From: Caryophanon sp036309765 | Lineage (GTDB): Bacteria; Bacillota; Bacilli; Bacillales_A; Planococcaceae | Length of the DNA: 24,700 nt | NCBI GenBank assembly: GCA_036309765.1 | Contig: JAXJTE010000049.1 | Coordinates: 1-24,700, forward strand | Direction of reading: 5' to 3' | Shown: positions 8,306 to 14,895 of the stretch, in pieces | How the letters are laid out: each line of letters begins with the position of its first letter | Numbering within the stretch: the first letter of the stretch is position 1 | Notes under the pieces: generated by a model | Told to the model about the DNA's origin: nothing | What the model saw: only the letters and a program-made list of their open reading frames with translations | The model's database searches: none | Position numbers and translations under genes: made by a program

Positions 8306-8458
8306 GCAGGAGGGCACTGAAAAAGTCGATTTACGCTAATTCTTTTAGTATAAATCGACTTTTATTACATAGGAAAACGCGGAATTCAAAGTTAATTACA
8401 ATGAATTTCCGCGTTTTTTAGTTTTTCAGCAGCCTCAGTGAGCGGCGCTTCCTTTTTT
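8291..8458. terminator. Convergent-gene terminator interrupted by an insertion in its loop
   Basis: GGAAGCGCCG (8291-8300) is the perfect reverse complement of CGGCGCTTCC (8443-8452). The A run before the left arm and T run after the right arm extend the match and suit termination in both directions. The arms are 142 bases apart because an element sits between them. Joining 8300 to 8437 restores a hairpin with the 6-base loop AGTGAG. Confidence 0.7.
8310..8436. mobile_element. MITE-like element of about 127 bp in a terminator loop
   Basis: The ends are imperfect inverted repeats: GAGGGCACTGAAAAAG at the left, and GAGGCTGCTGAAAAAC read from the right on the other strand. Direct repeats AGTGAGCAG (8301-8309) and AGTGAGCGG (8437-8445) flank it, 8 of 9 identical, as a target duplication would leave. 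Inside are two hairpins: AAAAGTCGATTTA with TAAATCGACTTTT, and AAAACGCGGAATTC with GAATTTCCGCGTTTT. No coding capacity. The TIR-TSD arrangement suggests a non-autonomous relative of an IS element; the family is not identified. Confidence 0.6.
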
Positions 8459-8460
8459 GT

Positions 8461-8715
8461 TTAATATAGCATCGTATGCGTCGTAATAAACAGCGTCATC
8501 ACAGCGAGCAGGCAGCCGAGTTCAAACGTAATCGAAAAGACATCGAGCTGTTGGTGCTGTAGCTGCTTATAAAGTCGCATACAACAATACGCGATCATTG
8601 GTAAAAATAAAGTGGTCGTCGGAATCGGCGTAAAAACGATACAGACGATAAGCGCGGTCAAGAGTGGCATCAGTAATGAACTGCGAATCGCTAGCTGCTG
8701 TCGTAAATGCTCCAT
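8461..8715 (-). CDS. Small multi-pass membrane protein of unknown function
   Basis: 84 residues. The start at 8715 is chosen because AAGGAGGG lies 6 bases upstream; an in-frame ATG at 8736 falls before that site and would translate through it. Two or three hydrophobic helices (about residues 12-30, 30-47 and 64-80) have a Gln/His-rich cytoplasmic loop (RLYKQLQHQQLD) between them. No family recognised. The gene converges on the membrane-anchored protein at 7892 and shares its interrupted terminator. A weak promoter (TTTACT, 17 bases, TAAAGT on this strand) may lie just upstream. Confidence 0.65.
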   Translation of the reverse strand: MEHLRQQLAIRSSLLMPLLTALIVCIVFTPIPTTTLFLPMIAYCCMRLYKQLQHQQLDVFSITFELGCLLAVMTLFITTHTMLY

Positions 8716-8787
8716 CCGTTTCCCTCCTTCGTTCATGTAATACTACTTTAAAATAAAAAGTCAGAAAAGTAAATATATTTATGTGCA

Positions 8788-8816
8788 TTGTCGTTTGTTT
8801 GTAGAAGGCATATAAT
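8788..8816 (+). promoter_or_regulatory. Sigma-A promoter of rarD
   Basis: TTGTCG (8788-8793), 17 bases, and consensus TATAAT (8811-8816), 23 bases before the GTG start. Confidence 0.6.
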
Positions 8817-8839
8817 GAGGACGGTAAAGGAGTGAAAGT

Positions 8840-9742
8840 GTGAACGAAAAAGTAGGGTTTATGAACGGCATTACGATGTATGTCATGTGGGGGCTATTTC
8901 CACTCTTTTGGACGCTTCTTAGTGATGTCAATAGTTTCGATACGCTCGCGAACCGCATCGTCTGGTCGTGCGTCTTTAGTGTGGGTGCAATTATTTTACT
9001 AAAGAAATGGTCGGCGTTTTACAACGTACTATGTGAGCTGCTGCGCACGCCGAAAAAAGCGCTCGTCTTATTTGCCGCATCGCTTTGTATTTCGTTTAAC
9101 TGGTTTATGTATATTTGGGCAGTGGCGAACGAACACATTATTGACACGAGCTTAGGGTATTACATTAATCCGCTGTTGTCGATTTTGTTCGGTGTGCTTA
9201 TTTATAAGGAGAAGCTGCTGCGCGGTCAGCAAATCGCATTATGCATTGCAGGGTTTGGCGTGCTATTGATGATTGTAAACATTGGGGAAGTGCCGTACAT
9301 TGCGTTATCGCTAGCGCTGTCGTTTGCATTATACGGCGTGCTAAAGAAGCAAATTCAACTAGAGGCGCTTCATTCTGTAGCAATTGAGACGTTATTTGTG
9401 CTGCCGATTGCGGGTGCGTACTTACTACTGCTTCAGCAACGCGGTGTGTCGGCATTTGGACATATGAGTGTAACGACTGACTTTTTGCTCATCATTTCAG
9501 GTGTGTTAACCGTTATTCCACTCGTATGCTTTGCGGTGGCCACGAAGCATTTGCCGCTATATATTATTGGCTTTTTGCAATACATTACGCCGACGATGAC
9601 GCTATTGTTTGGTATATTTCTATATGAAGAAACCTTTACCGATGCGCAGTTTACGAGCTTTGCGTTCATTTGGGTGGCGCTGTTGTTGTTTAGTGTGACG
9701 ACATATCGACATCAAAAAAAGCTGCGTGCAGTGAGCGAGTGA
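8840..9742 (+). CDS. rarD: RarD/EamA family transporter
   Basis: 300 residues, GTG start with AAAGGAGTG at 8826-8834. Ten hydrophobic helices form two EamA repeats (about residues 8-140 and 150-290). N-terminal GITMYVMWGLFPLFWTLL, then LANRIVWSCVFS and FNWFMYIWAVANEHIIDTSL, are hallmarks of the RarD subgroup of the drug/metabolite transporter superfamily; YYINPLLSILFGVLI follows. RarD was named from chloramphenicol-sensitivity work, and its physiological substrate is not established. No terminator separates it from ccdA 57 bases on, so read-through into the cytochrome biogenesis genes is possible. Confidence 0.85.
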   Translation: MNEKVGFMNGITMYVMWGLFPLFWTLLSDVNSFDTLANRIVWSCVFSVGAIILLKKWSAFYNVLCELLRTPKKALVLFAASLCISFNWFMYIWAVANEHIIDTSLGYYINPLLSILFGVLIYKEKLLRGQQIALCIAGFGVLLMIVNIGEVPYIALSLALSFALYGVLKKQIQLEALHSVAIETLFVLPIAGAYLLLLQQRGVSAFGHMSVTTDFLLIISGVLTVIPLVCFAVATKHLPLYIIGFLQYITPTMTLLFGIFLYEETFTDAQFTSFAFIWVALLLFSVTTYRHQKKLRAVSE

Positions 9743-9799
9743 CGCGCAAAATGACGGTACTTTTGGTAACATGTGTAGTAACGTAAAGGGGGAGAGCGA

Positions 9800-10498
9800 A
9801 TGAATGTTTTTTTAGCGTTCGGTGCGGGCTTTTTAAGCTTTATTTCACCGTGTACGCTGCCGTTGTATCCAGCATTTTTATCGTATATTACAGGAATGAG
9901 TATCGATGAGCTAAAAAATGAACGTGGTATGATGCAGCGTCGAGCCATTTTACATACATTATTCTTTTTACTCGGTTTCTCGATGATTTTTATTGCGATC
10001 GGCTTTGGTACATCGTTTGTGTACGAGTTTTTTGTCACGTATCAAACACTGCTTCGTCAAATGGGCGCGATTTTAATTGTGCTGTTTGGCTTCATCGTCG
10101 TCGGCTGGTTAAACATCGACTTTTTGCAAAAGGATCGCACGTTTCAATTTAAAAATCGACCAGCTGGCTATGCGGGAAGCACACTCATTGGGCTTGCGTT
10201 TGCGGCGGGCTGGACACCGTGTACCGGACCGATTTTAATGGGCATCATTGCGCTAAGTGCGACACAGCCTGATTCGGCAATGCTATATATGCTGCTTTAT
10301 TTTTTAGGGTTTGCGCTACCATTTTTTACGCTATCATTTTTTATTTCGCGCATTCAGTTTATTCGCAACTATAGCGCACGCATCGTCAAAATCGGTGGGT
10401 ATTGCATGATTGCACTCGGTGTTTTATTATTTTTTGATGGCATGACATTATTTATTCGTTTCATTTCGCCGATTTTTGGTGGCTTTACGGGATTTTAG
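9800..10498 (+). CDS. ccdA: Cytochrome c biogenesis protein CcdA
   Basis: 232 residues with a GGGGGAGA ribosome site just upstream. Six hydrophobic helices with the two conserved cysteines of CcdA: C18 in ISPCTLPLYPAF and C141 in GWTPCTGPILMG. CcdA carries electrons from cytoplasmic thioredoxin across the membrane to extracytoplasmic thiol-disulfide proteins, keeping apocytochrome c cysteines reduced for heme attachment. The following CheY-like gene and ccdC reproduce the B. subtilis ccdA-yneI-ccdC order. Its length is typical of the short CcdA form without the DsbD periplasmic domains. Confidence 0.93.
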   Translation: MNVFLAFGAGFLSFISPCTLPLYPAFLSYITGMSIDELKNERGMMQRRAILHTLFFLLGFSMIFIAIGFGTSFVYEFFVTYQTLLRQMGAILIVLFGFIVVGWLNIDFLQKDRTFQFKNRPAGYAGSTLIGLAFAAGWTPCTGPILMGIIALSATQPDSAMLYMLLYFLGFALPFFTLSFFISRIQFIRNYSARIVKIGGYCMIALGVLLFFDGMTLFIRFISPIFGGFTGF

Positions 10499-10514
10499 TT
10501 TTGGAGAAGAGAGG

Positions 10515-10886
10515 ATGGTGGACATGGCAACAGTTCTTGTAGTAGATGATGCGATGTTTATGCGCGTTACAATTAGTAATATGATGGAAAAGTGGGGTTA
10601 TGATGTCGTTGCACAGGCGGCAAATGGTCAAGAAGCGATTGCAAAGTTTGAGGAATGCGAGCCAGACGTCGTGACGATGGATGTAACGATGCCAATCATG
10701 AATGGCATTGACGCAGTAAAAACGATTATGGAGCGTAATCCAGATGCAAAAATTGTTATGATTACGGCACTTGGGCAACAAAAGCTCATTAAGCAAGCAC
10801 TTGCATACGGCGCGAAAGATTTCATTACAAAGCCGTTTGATCCAGCACGTTTAAAAGAAGTGATTGATAACGTCCTAACATTATAG
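10515..10886 (+). CDS. Stand-alone CheY-like response regulator (YneI/CcdB type)
   Basis: 123 residues of a single receiver domain with no output domain. Visible are the acidic pair D11-D12, the phospho-acceptor D56 (TMDVTMP), T84 and K106 (TKPF). The start chosen is ATG 10515, with GGAG at 10503-10506. ATG 10524 (giving MATVLVVDD) is almost as good, with GAGAGG in front. The gene lies between ccdA and ccdC, matching the B. subtilis gene known as yneI or ccdB. That gene was reported not to be essential for cytochrome c synthesis, so its role in the operon is open. No sensor kinase is nearby. Confidence 0.88.
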   Translation: MVDMATVLVVDDAMFMRVTISNMMEKWGYDVVAQAANGQEAIAKFEECEPDVVTMDVTMPIMNGIDAVKTIMERNPDAKIVMITALGQQKLIKQALAYGAKDFITKPFDPARLKEVIDNVLTL

Positions 10887-10906
10887 GTTAAAAAGGAGGG
10901 GAATAA

Positions 10907-11392
10907 ATGCTTGAGGAAATCCCTTCGCATTATGTAGCGATTGCTTCAACGATTGTCGCGATTTTTATGGGAACTGGTGTTATGATGATGCGTATGCGCG
11001 CACATCGACGCCCGATTAATGAAAAGCGCATTATTATACCACCTGTTGCGATGTCGACAGGGGCGCTTATGTTTATATACGAGCCATTTCGCGTCGCACC
11101 AATGCAAATTGCAGAAGTGTTTGCGCTCGGTGCATGTGCGTCGCTATTGCTCATTTGGAAAACGCAATTTGAAGTGCGAGAAGACGGCATTTATTTAAAG
11201 AAATCAAAGGCATTTTTATTCATTTTAGTTGGGCTGCTTGCCGTTAGAATCGTCGGAAAGCTCGTCTTGCAAAACTCAATTGACTTCGGGGAGCTAGCGG
11301 GCATGTTTTTCTTACTTGCCTTCTCGATGATTGCGTGTTGGCGCATTGCGATGTTTATAAAGTTTAAAAAAGTGAAAGCGACCATTCAGTAA
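10907..11392 (+). CDS. ccdC: CcdC family membrane protein
   Basis: 161 residues, ATG with AAAAGGAGGGG just upstream and only 20 bases after the response-regulator stop. Four or five hydrophobic helices are separated by short basic loops such as MRMRAHRRPINEKRIIIPP. This matches the CcdC (YneJ) family, always found beside ccdA in Bacillales. Its part in cytochrome c maturation is uncertain. It is the last gene of the ccd group, ending in a bidirectional terminator shared with the oppositely oriented DUF2621 gene. Confidence 0.87.
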   Translation: MLEEIPSHYVAIASTIVAIFMGTGVMMMRMRAHRRPINEKRIIIPPVAMSTGALMFIYEPFRVAPMQIAEVFALGACASLLLIWKTQFEVREDGIYLKKSKAFLFILVGLLAVRIVGKLVLQNSIDFGELAGMFFLLAFSMIACWRIAMFIKFKKVKATIQ

Positions 11393-11398
11393 CGCATG

Positions 11399-11443
11399 AA
11401 AAAATAAAGCATGTACTCATTCGAGTGCATGCTTTATTTTTTC
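11399..11443. terminator. Bidirectional terminator between ccdC and the DUF2621 gene
   Basis: A 20-bp stem (11399-11418 with 11423-11442, one G-T pair) around a 4-base loop ATTC has A6 on one side and T6 on the other. The stop codon of the minus-strand gene is inside the stem. Confidence 0.9.
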
Positions 11444-11869
11444 GTCTAACATTAAATGCTCGTACGGCGAAATGTCTATTTGTAGCTCCTGTAGCTTTTT
11501 GCGTAAAAATTTATGATCGCGCTTTGGTGAGGCGATAATGTAGCCGCGAATAATTAACTCCTCATCAAGCGCGGTTGCACGCTGCTCGATTGCTAGCTTC
11601 CCGATTGTGCCAGCGATTTTTTCCTTCGCGACGCTGCGAAACAATTCAGGTACGGGTGCGGTTAATTCATTTAATAGTAGCTTTTGCTCGCCGCTCCATA
11701 AATGAATCGTTTGTTCTAAGTAATAGTTTTGCCAATCAAGCTCGGATAACCCGTCTTGCTTTGGCAGCTGCTTTAAAAATTTGCGGAACATGAAAAAGCC
11801 ACCAATTGCCATGAACACAACCATGATGACGACCCAGCTAATGATAAAAAATGAAAACGAGCTACCCAT
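11417..11869 (-). CDS. yneK: DUF2621 family membrane-anchored protein (YneK-like)
   Basis: 150 residues from ATG 11869, about 7 bases after a GGGGG ribosome site. The ATG at 11875 is only one base from that site, so it is the poorer start. One N-terminal membrane helix (residues 5-27) precedes a soluble helical domain with WQNYYLEQTIHLWSGEQ and a basic C-terminus. I recognise it as the YneK/DUF2621 family, which follows ccdC in B. subtilis. Function is unknown. Here it is in opposite orientation to the ccd genes and shares their terminator. Confidence 0.75.
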   Translation of the reverse strand: MGSSFSFFIISWVVIMVVFMAIGGFFMFRKFLKQLPKQDGLSELDWQNYYLEQTIHLWSGEQKLLLNELTAPVPELFRSVAKEKIAGTIGKLAIEQRATALDEELIIRGYIIASPKRDHKFLRKKLQELQIDISPYEHLMLDEKIKHALE

Positions 11870-11985
11870 GTACATTCCCCCTTTTCTTTAGTATACAAAA
11901 GAAATGCTAAAAGTTAAAAAAATAGTCGCTCATGTCCACTTATTTGTCTGAAATCGCTATATAGTGGCGAAAGGAGGTGAGGCAC

Positions 11986-12201
11986 ATGGTACAAAAATAC
12001 TTCGACGCTGCAACACTTCGCATGTCATTTGTAAAAGGTACAAACGACAAAGGAAAAGAAGTGTTCACAACGAAAAGCTTCACAGGTATGAAGGAGGATG
12101 CGACGGCTGCACAGCTTCAGCAGTTTAGCGCAGCAATCGCATCACTATCAACGTACGAGCTAGCAAAAACAGTAATCACAGCACAACACACAGTTGAATA
12201 A
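11986..12201 (+). CDS. DUF1659 family small protein
   Basis: 71 residues starting at ATG 11986, preceded by an ideal AAAGGAGGTGA site (11970-11980). The upstream in-frame GTG at 11977 lies inside that site and is rejected. The sequence (MVQKYFDAATLRMSFVKG, then EVFTTKSFTGMKEDATAAQL) fits DUF1659, a small soluble family of unknown function usually encoded next to DUF2922. Only 14 bases separate it from the DUF2922 gene. No cysteines or membrane segment. Confidence 0.8.
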   Translation: MVQKYFDAATLRMSFVKGTNDKGKEVFTTKSFTGMKEDATAAQLQQFSAAIASLSTYELAKTVITAQHTVE

Positions 12202-12215
12202 GGGAGGGAACGCAG

Positions 12216-12425
12216 ATGGAAGTACTAGAGCTAATTTTCACGACGCCAGACAACAAAACGAAAATAATTACGATTGATGCGCCAGTTGCGAATGTAAGTG
12301 AGGCGACGGTGCGTGCAGCGATGGAGCAAATGATTGCAAGCAACGTATACCGCGACGCTGATTCACCGATTCAAGCAATTAAAGCCGCGCGTTACGTCAG
12401 CCGCACTGTAACACCAATTATTTAA
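12216..12425 (+). CDS. DUF2922 family small protein
   Basis: 69 residues, ATG with GGGAGGGAA at about 12203-12211. The pattern ELIFTTPDNKTKIITIDAPV, followed by a short helix and ASNVYRD, matches DUF2922. That family forms a constant pair with DUF1659 in Bacillales and Clostridia. No function is known. The partner genes are probably co-transcribed. A hairpin with an imperfect U tail follows before the YvrJ-like gene. Confidence 0.82.
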   Translation: MEVLELIFTTPDNKTKIITIDAPVANVSEATVRAAMEQMIASNVYRDADSPIQAIKAARYVSRTVTPII

Positions 12426-12435
12426 ACGACCAAAG

Positions 12436-12475
12436 CGGGCTACTTCGTACATGAAGCGAGGTAGCCCGTATTTTT
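12436..12475 (+). terminator. Hairpin terminator between the DUF2922 and YvrJ-like genes
   Basis: CGGGCTAC (12436-12443) pairs with GTAGCCCG (12461-12468) and is followed by TATTTTTATTT. The interrupted T run may allow partial read-through. Confidence 0.75.
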
Positions 12476-12497
12476 ATTTGTACAAGGGGGAGTTCGT

Positions 12498-12623
12498 ATG
12501 GAGCCTTGGATGGAGTTTATTTCAAGCGTCGGTTTTCCAGTCGCGGTCGCTTTTTATTTGCTGCACCGCATTGAAACGAAGCTAGATGCGATGATTCAAG
12601 TGCTAGCCTCATTCGAGCAGTAA
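12498..12623 (+). CDS. YvrJ family 41-residue membrane peptide
   Basis: A 41-codon gene from ATG 12498 with AAGGGGGAG at 12484-12492. It encodes MEPWMEFISSVGFPVAVAFY, then LLHRIETKLDAMIQVL. One hydrophobic helix (residues 6-23) precedes an amphipathic helix. This matches the YvrJ family, tiny proteins that accompany DUF1659/DUF2922 genes. Their size and shape recall phage holin-like peptides, but no function has been shown. Stop TAA at 12621-12623. It lies just before the SCO gene promoter. Confidence 0.8.
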   Translation: MEPWMEFISSVGFPVAVAFYLLHRIETKLDAMIQVLASFEQ

Positions 12624-12628
12624 TGCGC

Positions 12629-12658
12629 TTGTCAGTATTTCTATAGTTGCGTTACTAT
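12629..12658 (+). promoter_or_regulatory. Possible sigma-A promoter of the SCO gene
   Basis: TTGTCA (12629-12634), an 18-base spacer and TACTAT (12653-12658), about 25 bases before the TTG start. Confidence 0.45.
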
Positions 12659-12682
12659 AGAAATAGGGGGAGTGATGAGCAG

Positions 12683-13282
12683 TTGAAAAAAACATGGATC
12701 GTCATACTAAGTGCATTGTTGTGCATATTAAGTGCGTGCAGTAGTTATGAGTTTAAAGCAGATACGGATTGGGAAATCGAGGACTTTACGATGACGAATC
12801 ACCGAGGAGATACGGTGACGAATGAACAGTTACGAGGCAAGCCGTATTTAGCGATGTTTATGTTTACGAATTGCGTAACGGTTTGTTCACCGATGACGTA
12901 CAACATGACGCAAATTCAACAAAAGCTTGTCGACAATAACATAGAGGACTATCATATCGTCGGCTTTTCGGTAGACCCAGCAGTCGATACGCCGCAAAAG
13001 CTAACGGACTATTTAGCATTTTACGAAGTGCCGGACGAATCAAAGTGGCATTTATTAACAGGATACGACCAAACATTTATTTCACAATTTGCGAAGCGTT
13101 CATTTAAAACGCTTGTACAAGATGACCCGAATAGCGACCAAGTGATTCATGCAGTAACATTCTTTTTAGTCGATGCAAACGGTGTTGCCATTAAAAATTA
13201 CCGTGGTTATTCAGAAAATGATACCGATGTGCCAGTCGATCAAATGGTCGCTGATTTACAAACATTGCTTGAGCAACAATAA
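12683..13282 (+). CDS. SCO1/SenC family copper chaperone lipoprotein
   Basis: 199 residues from TTG 12683, 10 bases after GGGGGAG (12666-12672). An upstream in-frame TTG at 12647 would translate through that ribosome site and hide the signal peptide. MKKTWIVILSALLCILSAC is a lipoprotein signal with the lipid-bearing C19. The thioredoxin-like domain carries the SCO copper site C64-x3-C68 (NCVTVCSP) and H156 (IHAVTFF). SCO proteins deliver copper to the CuA centre of cytochrome c oxidase; the B. subtilis relative is YpmQ. Nearby ccdA/ccdC, which serve cytochrome c assembly, fit that role. A terminator follows. Confidence 0.9.
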   Translation: MKKTWIVILSALLCILSACSSYEFKADTDWEIEDFTMTNHRGDTVTNEQLRGKPYLAMFMFTNCVTVCSPMTYNMTQIQQKLVDNNIEDYHIVGFSVDPAVDTPQKLTDYLAFYEVPDESKWHLLTGYDQTFISQFAKRSFKTLVQDDPNSDQVIHAVTFFLVDANGVAIKNYRGYSENDTDVPVDQMVADLQTLLEQQ

Positions 13283-13287
13283 TGATG

Positions 13288-13329
13288 AAAGCCCATGAAG
13301 CGTTATCATATGCTTCACGGGCTTTTTTT
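13288..13329. terminator. Terminator after the SCO gene, between convergent genes
   Basis: AAAGCCCATGAAGC (13288-13301) pairs with GCTTCACGGGCTTT (13312-13325) with one mismatch, and seven Ts follow on the plus strand. The tail is weaker for sulP on the other strand. Confidence 0.85.
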
Positions 13330-13333
13330 GCGT

Positions 13334-14758
13334 TTAAATGGAAATTTGATATTTTGCGAGCAATGCTTTGCCGCTATCGTTTACACCGGCTAACGTGACG
13401 GTGCTGTTTGTTTTGGCTAAATTTTCTTGCACGCGCACAATGGCAGCAACAGCAGAATCATCCCATAGCTGACTGTTTGATAAATCAATCGTCACGTGAG
13501 CATTTTCAAACTTCATTGCATCGATGCCGCGAACGAAGCGGTCAGTCGAGGCGAAAAATAGCTGTCCGTGGATGTGCAGCGTATTGCCGTTCTTTTCAAT
13601 ATAAATGGTAGAAATTTTCGCCGCAAAAAACATCGCACTAATGAACACGCCGCCGACAACGCCGATTGCTAAGTTATGCGTCCAAACGACAAGTGCAACC
13701 GTCGCAAGCATCACGATGACGTCAGCGCGCGGAGCAGTACGGACGTAACGGAAGCTCGACCAATCAAACTGCGCAATACATACGGTCACCATAATTCCTG
13801 CAAGTACAGGCATCGGAATGGCCACGACGTAATCACCAAGCACGATGATTAAAAACATTAAAAATGCACCGGAAACGAATGTCGACAATCGTCCGCGACC
13901 ACCAGAGCGCACGTTAATGACGGATTGACCGATCATCGCACAGCCTGCCATCCCACCGAAAAAGCCGTTGACGATGTTCGCAAGTCCTTGTCCACGCGCC
14001 TCTTGGTTTTTATCCGACATTGTATCGGTTAAATCATCTAAAATTTGTGCCGTTAGTAGCGATTCCATTAAGCCGACAACTGCGAGTGCCAGCGCATACG
14101 GCAAAATGATACGCAGCGTTTCAAAGTTCAGCGGTACGTCAGGCAGTAAAAACGTCGGCAAGCTTTGCGTAATCGTACCGAGGTCACCTACTGTCGTCAT
14201 ATTAAAGCTCGCATACATTGCAAGTGGCGTTAGCAGTAGCACAGTAATAAGTGGTGCCGGAATGCCTTTAATAAACTTCGGAATGATGTAAATGAGCGCA
14301 ATTGTCGCCGCTACAAATACATAGGAAATCCACGTAACGTTAATGAAATGTGGCAGTTGTGCCATAAATACTAAAATCGCAAGCGAGTTGACAAAGCCAA
14401 TCATGACCGCATTTGGAATGAAGCGCATGAGGCGAGCAATTTTTAAATAGCCGAAAATGATTTGAATGATACCCGTTAAAATCGTCGCGGCAAGTAAATA
14501 TTGTAGCCCGTGGTCTTTGACGAGCGATACAATGACCAGTGCCATTGCGCCGGTTGCAGCTGAAATCATCGCTGGTCGCCCACCGAAAAATGCACAAATA
14601 ATCGCGATTGTAAATGACGCATATAGCCCGACCATTGGATCAACGCCAGCTAAAATCGAGAAGGCAATCGCTTCTGGAATGAGTGCGAGTGCGACAACCA
14701 TGCCAGCAAGCACATCTTTACGTATGTTATGGAACCATTGTTGTGGATACGTTTGCAT
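13334..14758 (-). CDS. SulP family anion transporter with STAS domain
   Basis: 474 residues from ATG 14758, which has AAAGGAG 6 bases upstream. The longer open frame up to 14848 lacks a ribosome site and begins in the promoter region, so it is rejected. Ten or more membrane helices start with RKDVLAGMVVALALIPEAIAFS, typical of the SulP/SLC26 family (sulfate, bicarbonate or other anions, by proton or sodium symport or exchange). The C-terminal 90 residues form a STAS domain, with the usual DLSNSQLWDDSAVAAI loop. Substrate cannot be told from sequence. It is divergent from the MORN-AAA+ gene, with a shared upstream region of about 137 bases. Confidence 0.9.
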   Translation of the reverse strand: MQTYPQQWFHNIRKDVLAGMVVALALIPEAIAFSILAGVDPMVGLYASFTIAIICAFFGGRPAMISAATGAMALVIVSLVKDHGLQYLLAATILTGIIQIIFGYLKIARLMRFIPNAVMIGFVNSLAILVFMAQLPHFINVTWISYVFVAATIALIYIIPKFIKGIPAPLITVLLLTPLAMYASFNMTTVGDLGTITQSLPTFLLPDVPLNFETLRIILPYALALAVVGLMESLLTAQILDDLTDTMSDKNQEARGQGLANIVNGFFGGMAGCAMIGQSVINVRSGGRGRLSTFVSGAFLMFLIIVLGDYVVAIPMPVLAGIMVTVCIAQFDWSSFRYVRTAPRADVIVMLATVALVVWTHNLAIGVVGGVFISAMFFAAKISTIYIEKNGNTLHIHGQLFFASTDRFVRGIDAMKFENAHVTIDLSNSQLWDDSAVAAIVRVQENLAKTNSTVTLAGVNDSGKALLAKYQISI

Positions 14759-14789
14759 AGTATTCTCCTTTAATAAAATAACGATTTTG

Positions 14790-14835
14790 ACAATACGTTT
14801 TATCATATCATAATTTTTTCGAGTGAACGTATTGT
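14790..14835. promoter_or_regulatory. 10-bp inverted repeat in the sulP / MORN-AAA+ divergent region
   Basis: ACAATACGTT (14790-14799) and AACGTATTGT (14826-14835) are perfect reverse complements 26 bases apart. On the minus strand two overlapping TATGAT -10-like hexamers (14802-14812) lie between the arms without a good -35. On the plus strand the right arm overlaps TTGTTT (14832-14837), which with AATAAT (14855-14860) forms a 17-spaced promoter candidate. The placement suits an operator acting on both genes. Confidence 0.4.
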
Positions 14836-14895
14836 TTTTTGAGGTCATTATGTAAATAATAAGGAAAGCTACATATAACGACGATGAGGTGACGT

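Noticed and set aside
12647..12682. Upstream TTG start of the SCO protein
   Set aside because: It would translate through the GGGGGAG ribosome site and put a hydrophilic stretch before the lipoprotein signal.
13968..14291. Open frame antisense to sulP, and similar long antisense frames elsewhere
   Set aside because: They mirror the codon pattern of the real gene, lack ribosome sites and encode Ser/Thr/Pro-rich sequence typical of shadow frames.
14759..14848. 30-residue N-terminal extension of the SulP protein
   Set aside because: It starts inside the regulatory region without a ribosome site, while ATG 14758 has AAAGGAG at ideal spacing and begins where the family does.
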